Origin: Perca fluviatilis
Taxonomy: Eukaryota > Chordata > Actinopteri > Perciformes > Percidae
Length of the DNA stretch: 64,000 bases
Direction: 5' to 3'
Assembly (NCBI RefSeq): GCF_010015445.1
Contig: NC_053122.1
Location: forward strand, 36,407,513 to 36,471,512
Shown: positions 55,262 through 62,879 of the stretch, piece after piece
How the letters are laid out: every line of letters begins with the position of its first letter
Numbering within the stretch: the stretch's first letter is position 1
Program-made: the position numbers and the translations under genes
Notes under the pieces: model-generated
Database searches by the model: none
Told to the model about the DNA's origin: nothing
Seen by the model: the letters and a program-made list of their open reading frames with translations, nothing else

Positions 55262-55906
55262 TTAATTAGCTAACTAAACATTCCCATGTTTGTGTTTTTC
55301 TTCGACAGCAGGGAAACTGTGAGATGAAGACGAGGAAGAGGAGACGCGTCCTGAAATCTCGTACCTTTGTAGACGATGAAGGATGCATCGGTATGAAAAG
55401 CACACAGACGATTTAAAAACTCCCCCTCTGACTAGATTCGTTTTGTTCAATCAGTGAAACTTTATTTGTTGTTAAATGTATACTACATGTGGGGGCGGCC
55501 TCTAGCTCCCCCAGTAAGAGCGTTCGCCCCGTGTTGGCTGAGTCCTGCAGCGATGCAGGTTCGAATCCAACCTGCTGCCCTTTGCTGTGTGTCATCCCCC
55601 ATCTCTCTCCCCCTTTCATATCTATCAAAAAGCCCCAAAAAATAATAATAATAAAAAAAAATGTATACTACATTGTAATTTTTTTTCCCTCCCCCCCCCC
55701 CCCCCCCCCCCACCACAGTGACAGAGAAAGGCTATGAGAGTGAATCGTACTCTGAAGCAGAGGACGACGTTCCCAAAGATCCCATCCCTGCAAAACGACC
55801 GGCAAGTAGCAAACCGGACGAGAAGAAAAGTCAAAAGAAAGCGTCCGCAAATTCAAATAAAGGAACTAAACAAGCTTCCATCATGGGATTTTTCCAAAAG
55901 AAATGA
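41616..55906 (+). CDS. pold3: DNA polymerase delta subunit 3 (p66/Pol32 homologue), 12 coding exons
   Basis: Non-catalytic subunit of the nuclear replicative DNA polymerase delta. It bridges POLD2 and PCNA, and also serves in Pol zeta, translesion synthesis and break-induced replication. Exons: 41616-41672, 42320-42375, 44545-44644, 44734-44773, 44870-45002, 50124-50379, 50470-50542, 51177-51336, 53021-53124, 53301-53386, 55309-55390, 55719-55906. They sum to 1,335 nt, in frame, giving 444 residues (human is 466), and all introns are GT-AG. The N-terminus (MDELYLDNIDEFV, VTYKWLSLTLGVHVN) matches the family's POLD2-binding winged-helix domain. The middle is disordered, charged and Ser/Ala-rich, with KSIMGMF and MMNFFG motifs. 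The C-terminus ends QASIMGFFQKK, a canonical PIP box. The start is the first ATG before the conserved LYL motif, and a CCAAT/E2F-like promoter precedes it. Large introns are filled with transposons. Confidence 0.96.
42320..42375 (+). CDS. pold3: pold3 exon 2
   Basis: Acceptor TTAACAG. Encodes VTYKWLSLTLGVHVNTAK and the first two bases of the next Gln; donor GTGAGT. Confidence 0.93.
43340..43507 (+). repeat. LINE ORF2 C-terminus and 3' end in pold3 intron 2
   Basis: LWNTLPADVQNATSLDIFK-like peptide at about 43333, then GTCCTTGGGTATCTTGAAAG, GTGCTATATAAATAA and (TTG)n/(ATA)n. Typical L2-like 3' terminus in plus orientation. Confidence 0.7.
43965..44506. mobile_element. TTAA-flanked MITE, AGGTCCAATGTG family, in pold3 intron 2
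   Basis: TTAA at 43965 then AGGTCCAATGTGTAGGAATT. The right end reads, in reverse, AAAGGTCCAGTGTTATTG before TTAA at 44503. It ends only 38 bp upstream of exon 3. Confidence 0.68.
44545..44644 (+). CDS. pold3: pold3 exon 3
   Basis: Acceptor TTTTCAG. Completes Gln and encodes MLYHYLDHKRKESS through GKFVDNGQT; donor GTGAGA. Confidence 0.93.
44734..44773 (+). CDS. pold3: pold3 exon 4
   Basis: Short 40-nt exon, SHKVSVVKEDQLE plus one base; donor GTGTGT. Confidence 0.92.
44870..45002 (+). CDS. pold3: pold3 exon 5
   Basis: Acceptor TTTTCCAG. DVKSKMSLIVSVHVYSVQ and KDSGPLYGVDYD are conserved; ends in NCS plus two bases of Arg; donor GTATGT. Confidence 0.93.
45090..46130 (+). repeat. Dispersed retroposon-like repeat (copy 2) in pold3 intron 5, interrupted
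   Basis: Contains CCTACCAAGAGCCTGGGTC, AGGAAGTTTTTCCTCACC and GTGTGGTTTAGACCTACTC, breaks at 45387, and resumes at 46094 with TTATGATTTGATACTATAAA and an AATTGAATTG tail. The inserted segment is listed separately. Confidence 0.7.
45388..46093. mobile_element. Unclassified insertion with TTA flanks
   Basis: About 706 bp split the surrounding repeat; TTA is present at 45385-45387 and 46094-46096. TTA duplications suit PIF/Harbinger elements, but the terminal repeats (TTGTCAAG against a reverse-read TGTGTCAA) are weak. No gene. Confidence 0.5.
46658..46725 (+). repeat. SINE head (tRNA-derived)
   Basis: CGGGTTAGCTCAGTTGGTAGAGC is a near-consensus A-box region, followed by GCGCACATATATAGAGG as at 16866. 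The B box is lost, so this is not a tRNA gene. Confidence 0.7.
46730..47110 (+). pseudogene. L1-type LINE ORF2 C-terminal fragment
   Basis: Reads CRFGLKDTPKGRKCKTEDG then LLHVLWSCVKVQDFWTAIHD, the Cys/His zinc-knuckle-like region near the end of fish L1 ORF2. A premature stop and deletion follow at about 47000. Confidence 0.65.
47126..47956. mobile_element. 831-bp fold-back Tc1/mariner MITE in pold3 intron 5
   Basis: Left end CAGTGGTACTCATAAGTTTA; right end, reverse-read, CAGTGGTGCTTATAAGTTTA. TA flanks at 47124-47125 and 47957-47958. The arms remain complementary for about 380 bp each, including TTAACATAG, CCTTGGCCTTTGGAATTAA and CACATCACATACCCTTCACC, with only a short unpaired centre near 47500-47575. 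Confidence 0.88.
48273..49827. mobile_element. Inner TIR element, CAGGGCTYGACATTAA family
   Basis: Left end CAGGGCTTGACATTAAC and right end, reverse-read, CAGGGCTCGACATTAAG. Repeated ACTTGTCC motifs occupy both subtermini. TCCTT is present on both sides (48268-48272 and 49828-49832). The interior contains a minisatellite (48590-48975) but no intact transposase. Confidence 0.8.
48590..48975. repeat. AT-rich minisatellite, about 20-23 bp period
   Basis: Variants of GAGATACTAAGTCAATATTTT recur about 15 times with gaps and substitutions, inside the inner element. Confidence 0.85.
50124..50379 (+). CDS. pold3: pold3 exon 6
   Basis: Follows a 5.1-kb intron. YSAIRCASAVPRSS ends the folded domain; then a polar linker and the KSIMGMFANKSA motif; donor GTACGG. 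Confidence 0.92.
50470..50542 (+). CDS. pold3: pold3 exon 7
   Basis: VDEPKSKPAAKANPMMNFFG holds the FF-containing motif that in mammals contacts REV1. Phase 1 exit; donor GTGAGT. Confidence 0.92.
50667..50977. mobile_element. hAT MITE, TAGRGCTGCACAATTAAT family, in pold3 intron 7
   Basis: Left end TAGAGCTGCACAATTAAT, right end CGTGCAGCCCTA. Flanks TCATTTGG (50659-50666) and TCATTCGG (50978-50985) agree at 7 of 8. Shares its interior with 25253-25533. Confidence 0.82.
51177..51336 (+). CDS. pold3: pold3 exon 8, with Ser run and Ala10 tract
   Basis: Begins KKTVKQEEAAP, then a TCA-rich Ser run, then ten GCT codons at 51269-51298 (Ala10), then VEPPKNSKKDS; donor GTGTGT. The least conserved part of the protein. 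Confidence 0.9.
51345..51418 (+). repeat. Left-end fragment of CAGGG-type element, 9 bp after pold3 exon 8
   Basis: CAGGGTTCAAAATTAACTTT with a CCACTAG / CTAGTGG stem resembles the terminus of the 48273 family. It is cut by the element starting at 51419. Confidence 0.5.
51419..52221. mobile_element. Non-autonomous element, CAGTCCTTCCAG family (copy 2)
   Basis: Ends CAGTCCTTCCAGGAAAAAC and CTGGAGGGACTG; ACTCAC flanks at 51413-51418 and 52222-52227. Shares CGCATAT-rich sequence with 20834-21348 and is enlarged by a nested retroposon at about 51613-51895. Confidence 0.75.
51613..51895 (-). repeat. Nested retroposed insertion starting with a poly(T) run
   Basis: AACACCCTGCTTTT before and AACACCTGCTTTT after the block look like a ~13-bp target duplication. 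The plus strand starts with T8, the poly(A) tail of a minus-oriented insertion. Source unknown. Confidence 0.55.
52290..52900. mobile_element. TTAA-flanked MITE, AGTGCTCATATTATG family, in pold3 intron 8
   Basis: TTAAAGTGCTCATATTATGC at the left and GCATAATATGAGCACTTTAA at the right are exact inverted ends including TTAA. Contains a 58-bp tandem array. Confidence 0.88.
52498..52671. repeat. 58-bp tandem array, three units
   Basis: CCTAG starts recur at 52498, 52556, 52614 and 52672. Each unit holds CATACTCTGCTTCTGACTGG and CTAGTAGTCCTTA. Confidence 0.95.
53021..53124 (+). CDS. pold3: pold3 exon 9
   Basis: KTKRMEDSDSEEEKMD and KKKRRRIKKPEPDSSDED, an acidic patch and a basic putative nuclear localisation signal; donor GTGAGC. 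Confidence 0.9.
53301..53386 (+). CDS. pold3: pold3 exon 10
   Basis: VIPDSPQQMETREASPSP then EEVEPVSQSH; acceptor CTTCAG, donor GTAAGG. Confidence 0.88.
53757..54430. repeat. Probable hAT-like MITE, CAGGGCGTTTTCACGCCTA end, in pold3 intron 10
   Basis: Begins TCAGGGCGTTTTCACGCC then TTTGCTCCGGTCTGAATCA, a terminus recurrent in fish genomes. The right end was not located with certainty. Confidence 0.45.
54613..54808. mobile_element. 196-bp palindromic hAT MITE with perfect 8-bp duplication
   Basis: Arms of about 75 bp (TAGTGATGGTCAAATGAAGC... and its reverse complement) are identical by eye, around a ~45-bp spacer. CAGACGAT flanks it at 54605-54612 and 54809-54816. The lack of divergence suggests a recent insertion. 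Confidence 0.93.
54955..55165. repeat. Composite CCCCACAA / TTAGGG-like repeat (copy 2)
   Basis: ACTTGTGGGG, GGACCCCACAAG, imperfect GGTTAGGGTTAG units at 55058-55100 and ATTATGTCAATGAC in the same order as 29455-29730, again leading into a GT tract. Confidence 0.75.
55166..55260. repeat. (GT)n microsatellite in pold3 intron 10
   Basis: About 94 bp of GT dinucleotides, ending 48 bp before exon 11. Confidence 0.95.
55309..55390 (+). CDS. pold3: pold3 exon 11, tandem CAGCAG acceptor
   Basis: KTRKRRRVLKSRTFVDDEGC is conserved (basic, nuclear-localisation-like). The acceptor is CAGCAG, so the exon may start at 55309 or 55312, adding or omitting one Gln. Donor GTATGA. Confidence 0.9.
55492..55665 (+). 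repeat. tRNA-derived SINE in pold3 intron 11
   Basis: Head GGCGGCCTCTAGCTCCCCC, B box GGTTCGAATCC, body CTCTCTCCCCCTTTCATATC and an AATAAT/A-rich tail. Same family as the minus copy at 12703-12819. Confidence 0.82.
55719..55906 (+). CDS. pold3: pold3 exon 12 with C-terminal PIP box
   Basis: VTEKGYESESYSEAE, a Lys-rich linker, then QASIMGFFQKK and TGA. Q-x-x-I/M-x-x-F-F is the PCNA-interacting box, at the extreme C-terminus as in other POLD3 proteins. The acceptor follows a C21 run. Confidence 0.95.
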
Positions 55907-56126
55907 CGGGGGGACCGCGTCGGACACTTGCATAGGCGCCCGAGGGACAAAAAGCACTGCTGGAGACTTTCTCTGACCGTCTTGAGATAAAACTGAAACG
56001 CATCGTGTTGACAAATGGGGACTGCAAATCACTTCTCGAAAAGGACTTCAACTACACGTACGGGTCAATCGGGATGAAAACCAACTCGATTTTCACCTAG
56101 CCAGCTGTGAACACATGCTCTACTCA

Positions 56127-56132
56127 ATAAAT
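56127..56132 (+). terminator. pold3: pold3 polyadenylation signal
   Basis: AATAAA 221 nt after the stop codon, followed by a T-rich stretch at 56158-56170. Confidence 0.7.
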
Positions 56133-56239
56133 ATAAAATGCTGAAACTTACCGAAATGTTTTTATTTTTTCCCCCTCTAAAATAAACCCATCCTTGTGTA
56201 GGACGTTGACGTGATTTCAGTTTGAGAACAAATTCCAAG

Positions 56240-56754
56240 TCTGTCGTATAGACTTAGAATAAATAATCATTATTAAGTATAAGTACTAATACTACACTGT
56301 AAAAGAATAACTATTACGAGTAAAAGTCCTGCATTGAAAATATTACTTAAATAAAAGTGTGTAAGTATTATCAGGAAAATGTACTCAATACAGAACTCTC
56401 CTCCCATTGTAGTGTGTGTAAAGGATCCAACCAGTTGTGTTTAACGGTCTCATCATCTCAGCGTGACTTGTAGCCGTTATATTGTCGGCTAGTTTACTTT
56501 AGAATCAAACGTCAGATTTTATAAACTACATGTGTTTTGTGTGCAGAAATCTTAATGTGTAAAGTAACTAGTAACTAAAGCTGTAACAGATGAATGTAGT
56601 GGAGTAAAAGTTATATTGAAGTTATACAATATTTCTCTCTGAAATGTTGTGTATTAGAAGTAGAAAGTAGCATGAAAAGAAAAGACTCAAGTACCTCAAA
56701 TATGTACTTAAGTGCAGTACTTGACTAAGTGTACTTAGTTAAATCCCACCACTG
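56240..56754 (-). repeat. Dispersed fish repeat with CAGTGGTGG...TAAGTACA end
   Basis: The reverse complement of the right end reads CAGTGGTGGGATTTAACTAA then GTACTGCACTTAAGTACA, a terminus common in fish genomes. The left part keeps TAAAAGTCCTGCATTG and TTACTTAAATAAAAG. Confidence 0.6.
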
Positions 56755-57107
56755 GTTTTTAGTTTTGATATAGTCATGCAACAACTAGACGGCATTCCAA
56801 ATCACTTTGAATCATTTTAATATTTGCACGTAGTACTGAAACATTTGACCAAAACCTAAAATGTGGATTATCAAAGGGAGTACTTTGAAGTGCTTAAATA
56901 AAAATGAATGTTGTAATGGGGATGGTGTAATCTAGTCAAAGCTGTATCAGCAGCATGTTAAACAGTTTGATAAATGAGTCCTTGTGTAGTTTCAGCACAC
57001 ATTTGAACACTTAAACTTCTGTGCACATCTGGATAGAAGGGCATCCTCACCACTGTCATAAAAGCTAGGGATGCAACTACTTATTTTCATTAGAAATAAA
57101 TAAAAAT

Positions 57108-57807
57108 TAGAGATGCACCGATAGACCAGCGGGTGACCGGAACTGGCCGGTTTTTACGTGCTCGGCCATGACTGGTGACCGGCAGGTCAGTCTGACATAT
57201 GCCGATTTCATGCCGGTCAACGCTACAATTAACAGACAACAGAAGTTATACGAGTTACAGTTCTCAAGGACGCACGGACGCCACAGCACGCCATCTTTTT
57301 CCTTTCTCTCAACTTTTCCGCCGTGTGTTTTGCGTACCCTCTCACGGTGTGATGCACGTGTCGGCGCTATTCTCGCACATGTAGGGAACCTGGTGAATTA
57401 ACCTGCAACATGTCAGCTGTTGGGAGATTCTTCAGCGTGTGAGCAGAAGATAACAAGTTTGCAACACCTGCAAGGAAAAAGTAGGGCGTGGAAGGAGGGA
57501 CGACACCAAAAACCAAAATCACTTCTTTTCTTTTTTTTTGTGATATTGGATGTGAAAAGAAGGAAATGGTTCTAACGTTGCACTTTAGATGTGTGTGAAT
57601 TTCCCACACCAGGAGTAATTTATATAGCTCTATTTTATAGTGATCCATTATCTGGTCAAAAAATGTTCTATTAAAGAAAAGATAGAAAATAAATATTTGC
57701 GTGTGCTGTAAAGTGGTTAGAAAAAATTAAATCGGAATCGGCCGGCCTAACTCAAAGAAAATCGGAAAACGGAATCGGCCTAGAAAGTTTTAATCTGTGC
57801 ACCTCTA
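57108..57807. mobile_element. hAT MITE between pold3 and the SLC6 gene
   Basis: Ends TAGAGATGCACCGATAG and GTGCACCTCTA; exact 8-bp flanks ATAAAAAT at 57100-57107 and 57808-57815. CCGGC-rich subtermini. At 700 bp it has no transposase. Confidence 0.9.
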
Positions 57808-57980
57808 ATAAAAATTGTTCTATTCTTTTCATCAACTATATGTCAGTGTCAAATTGATTGTTTTGTCTGACCAACAGCCCTAAACCCCAAGATATTCAAT
57901 TTGTAATTATATAGACCAGCACAAACTTCAATTCATCCACAGAGTGTCATCTTTGCTTGATAAATGGCCTAAATAATGTA

Positions 57981-57986
57981 TTTATT
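57981..57986 (-). terminator. Candidate polyadenylation signal of the SLC6 gene
   Basis: AATAAA on the minus strand, 114 nt after the stop codon at 58100. Confidence 0.5.
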
Positions 57987-58099
57987 GAAAAAAATATTCA
58001 TTCATTTTGTCATTTACGCATTAATGTGAGCTTGGTATCACTGAAATCTCGGAGTTACACGACATTTATTGCAAGAAGCTCATATGAGCGCTGTGATGT

Positions 58100-58234
58100 C
58101 TAGTTAATGGAACTTTGCAGTTCAGACGTCACTACAGACGCCCTGAGTTCGACCGTCCCCTCCTCCTCTTTCAGTTTTTCACTTTCCTTCTGCAAGGCTT
58201 CATCGTTGGCAGGACGACAAAGAATGGACAAACG
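58100..58234 (-). CDS. SLC6 terminal coding exon: cytosolic C-terminus
   Basis: [16 protein letters not shown] followed by a Glu/Lys-rich segment and a Ser/Thr-rich end; TAG at 58100-58102. RL...L..P directly after TM12 fits the family. Acceptor TTATTCCAG. Confidence 0.88.
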   Translation of the reverse strand, partial: RLSILCRPANDEALQKESEKLKEEEGTVELRASVVTSELQSSIN

Positions 58235-61200
58235 CTGGAATAAAAAAAAGGTAAGTAAGGTTTTACACAACTGTAAAATCATGAGTACATAGGGCTAGAC
58301 AATATATCGATAGCGATGTATAAGGCTAGATATCGTCTTAAATGTTGGTTTTCGTAATATTTTAATATGTGTTGTCTTTTCCTAGTTTTAAAGGCTACAT
58401 ACCAGTAAAGTGATGCAATTTCTTTTATTTACCAGACTGTTCCAGCTGTTCTATTATTTTACCCACTTAGTCGATATATCCACATTACTGATGATTATTT
58501 ATCAAAAATCACATTGTGTAAATATTTTGGGGAAGCACCAACTGTCAACTAGGCATGGGCCGGTTACCGGTTTCAAGGTAGACCGAGGTTTGAAAAAGTC
58601 ACGGTTTCAAAACCACTACAATTTCCTGTCATACCGTTCCTAAGGTATGAGCTGTTTTTTATGAGTCGTCAAGGACAGAAAGTGCAGTTTAGAAATCCCT
58701 CTCTCTGCCAGTGTGCAGTGTGTTTCAAAATAAAAGTTGTTTTTTGCCCAGATATTTTCTCCATATCGCCCAGCTCTGAGTACAGTAAAGAGAGCACTAT
58801 TCTGCTGGGGACAAGAGATTTAGATAAATACAGATACACCACACAGTATAGTCACATCCCGAGGCTGGTGTTAGACCTTACAGAAGAGGTTGGTTCAGTT
58901 TCCATTGTCACTGTCCAGCTGTCATGCACTCTATGTTGAGGTTTTTATGGTATTATTGGTTTGCTGTGTATTTTTCTCACATTGTACATGATCTACAACT
59001 TTTCTTTGAACACTGACCTGTCTGAAGGTTCCTGCTGTCAAACACATCTGTCCAGCTGCCCACAGTGGCACCATGAGAACAGAGGAGAGGGTCATGGCCC
59101 ATCCTAGTGCGTACGCCCAGTCAGGGTAAACGTACCAGTCGTTGATCCTTAGGTGTTGGTAATCAACCAGGTACAGGATAAAGGAGCTCTGGGAAAGTGC
59201 AGAGAGTTACATTACGGTTTTTTTAGGGGTGGGGGGGATTGAGTAAAGAGTTTCTTATAAATAAATATTAGTACATTGTTGCTGAAAGAAAACCGGAAAA
59301 CTGGAGAAAAGCAAGACTAGTCTACTTTTGCTGGACTATGAACACACTAGACTGTTGGTAATGGTAATTACAAAATATCGTCCAGAGGATAGACACTATA
59401 TATTTATGTTAACAGTTAATGGTCCAGAGACATATGAATACAACAATGTGTCATTCACTGAATAACAAAGTGAGGACACTTAACACACAAAACACAGTAA
59501 AGGTGCTGTCTGAAGGAAAGTTAATGGAGATACTTTAGAAGAGGCAAATTCTGAAACTGCATAGTTGTGGACTCAACATAAATTATAAATAACTAACTGA
59601 ATGCAATTCAGTGTATGACTATAGAGCATAACATTTGCTTAGAGTGCTATCGGAGGTTGTAAAACATGCAAATGAATCAAATTCAGCTGTACTGTGTAGA
59701 CACTGGAAGGCATATTCAAGTTGATTTAGTGAGGAAACTGCTAAATTTCAGGAAAATATGGCGACTAGTGAGGAGCAAACAAAGTGTTTCTGACTCACCA
59801 GTGACAGTAGAGGAACGATGTAATTCCAGCATAGTTTGAAGAAAACTGATGGTCTCTGTCCTGTCATGTCCTTAATGATGTTAAATATGCGGTCAGCACC
59901 TGATGGAAGTTAAGATTTTTAAAATTTTCATTTTCACATTATGTTCAAGTCTTTGAATTGTACTTCAAAATACTGACATTGAGACAAGTTGATACTGACA
60001 TTGACACAAGTCTTTTGCATACTAGACACTAAAAAATTTAAAAAGACACAGCTTGGGATCTCTGTGTCTAAAAAAACTCCACCTAGAATGATTTTCAGTA
60101 AGGTTAACAACAATTAAATCAGTGTTTCCAATTACAAAATTAAGTCATCCATATGTGTTGTAGACCCTGTTTCTGCCAGACCGTTTTAATTCAGCTTCTA
60201 ATAACTTTCCCAGGAAACAAGATTAAACAAGAATAAAAAGGTCTGTTCTGGACATTGCTGACTCCATTTGGAGTATTCTTTTTAACAAACTACATGTTCA
60301 TCTGAATAACACATTTTCTTTAAACAAAATTGGTCCCATAACTCTGCAGCAGCCCTGCTGAAGGTAGTAAACACTTGATATTTTTAATGGAGTTCCTCAA
60401 GGAAGCATTCTGGGCCCTATTTTATTTTCTTTATACATGCTCCCTTTGGCCAACAATATCAGTCATTACAATGCCACTTATTCAAATTGTATATCACTGC
60501 TTTTCCCAGTTCTTTGTGTGCTTGTATTTCTCATCTTACAAACTTTAATATCTGGATGACCAAAAATAGAAAGCCGTCATAAAAATAAAAGCACATGAAA
60601 AGCCAAACCACATAATCAAAATGGCATAATTAATTAAGATAATTAGTGAGTGATTTTTTACTTACCATAAATCCATCCCAAAGCCAGGCATTGACATACA
60701 GCCATAAAATCCTGACAGGCTCTGGTACAACCATAATAATCAATTAGCTGGAATATGTAAATTCCCCCCTAGAGGAAAACATTTTCAAAACATCACTGTG
60801 ATTTCATGTGTAAATATGCTTCATAAATGTGCTTTTTCGTCAACATTTTGTTTACCTCAGTGACCAGGGTCAGGTGCATGAGGAAGAAGGACGCACAGAT
60901 GACAAGGACAAAGATCTCGTGCTTCACTGGTGCGCGTAACAGCTTTGGAAACAAGTCGCTTACAGAGGTGATAACACTCTCTACTGTCACAAACTGGGGG
61001 CAAAAAGAAAGGAGCAAGTTGTATGATTTCTTTCTACCTGCGAGTCTGCCCACCCCTACGCTCCACTAGATGTGCCGGTTTTGCTTATTACAGACAATTC
61101 CACCCACCAATGCACGCATACATGACTGATTACTGACTTCCACGTTCCACATGTGCTCTGCTTTGGTCTCTGCTTTTGCTCTGGTAACTGGTCGACATGA

Positions 61201-62830
61201 ATCTCAAAACTCTGTTGCCAGTATGTTTGTGACAAGTGCTTCTGCTTTTGTGCGACCGCAGCATACTACCAAGCCATGCTACCAAGCCATGGCCGAGCGA
61301 GGTGCGTCACCGCGACGTGTAGTTACATTTTCCCAGAGGTGCACGTCAGGCTACGGTGTAGGGTCCGGCGTAGGTCCGTGTCTCCGCGTCCCACGGTGTA
61401 GATTTTACATAGAAGCATAAATCACGCTTAAGACGTGAGGAAGAGAAGCAAGTGAAGGAAACAAGGATGTAATTTAAAGGAAATGAGAGCCACATCTGGG
61501 CTAACGTGGTGGCAAATCTTTTTTTTTTTGCATGGTGGTAGGGGAAGACTCATGAATAGTCATTATGGAACTCATCCCCGATTGGCTCGCCCTGATATTC
61601 TTACCCTAACTATGACCAATCCCACTCCTCTTGCCTAAACCTAACCAACACAACCAGAGGAGGCAACGAGAACTAGCCATTCAGGGATGAGTTCCCTCCC
61701 AATATTCGTGAGTCTTCCCCTACCACCCTGCAAAAAAAAAGTTTGCCACCCGATGTCTTTTTTTGTCTTGCTTATTACAGACATTTCCAAACGGCAATAC
61801 ACGTACATGACTGAATGCTGACTCCCACGTTTTTTCTGGTTTCTGTAAATAAATGCTTATTTTACGCCTAAACCTCGTCCCTTTCTACCAACTCTGTTTC
61901 AGCCTATGAGCTGGATTGTGGCACTTGGTGCAACAATCTTACATGCGTGTCGACACTCAGCAGAATAAGCATCAGGAAGAAGCAGACAGTCCAGAACTGT
62001 GGAAAAGGCATCAGAGCTGTTGCCTGAGGGTAAGCAATGAAGGCCAAACCTGGACCTGTGTATTGGAAATTAACATGGAGAGAGTCAATACTGATACATA
62101 CAGTATATATTTTTTTTCAAAGACTTGCTTTTTTAAAGAGTTATACCTGACTCAGCCACAGTGTCAACACTAACACCTTGTTTCTGAGCCATGAATCCAA
62201 GTACAGAGAAGACGACAAATCCAGCAACAAAACTGGTCCCACTGTTCAGCAGACAGAGCCAAAAGCAGTCCCTAGAGGCCACAGAAAGAGAGACAATAGG
62301 TGATGTCTTAATTTATCACCAACAAAACAGGATAGAAACAGGAACTGTAATGACAAAAATACGGAACCCCTGAGAGGCAAGTGATCTGAATTATTTTCTC
62401 TCCTGTGTTCATGACTTAAGAACAGGTCAAAAATGTTTTACAGGTAGAATCAAATGGAATGTATGGAAATTAGATCATCCTGGCAAACCCTCATAAAAGT
62501 CATGAATGCAAGAGAGAAAACTAATTTAGATCAGACTTAGAAAATGGATCACCAAGGCTTTCATACAAAACCCATTTCTTTTTTTTTTCTTTTTTTTTAT
62601 TGAGCACTGATAGTACAGCATATGTACATAGATACATTCACAAAAGAACTATGAACCAATGCTCACATCGTTATTTTGTATGAATTACTGCCCCCCCCCG
62701 AACACATAGGACACCTATCCAGAAAGTAGAAAGGATAGTAACAATAATGATAATACTAAAAATGGTAATAAAAAAATAATAATTCTACACACATTTTATA
62801 TATATATATATACACATACATACATACACA

Positions 62831-62879
<49 letters not shown>

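Noticed and set aside
55492..55580. Possible tRNA gene with GGTTCGAATCC
   Set aside because: The A box is degenerate and the sequence continues into a SINE body and A-rich tail.
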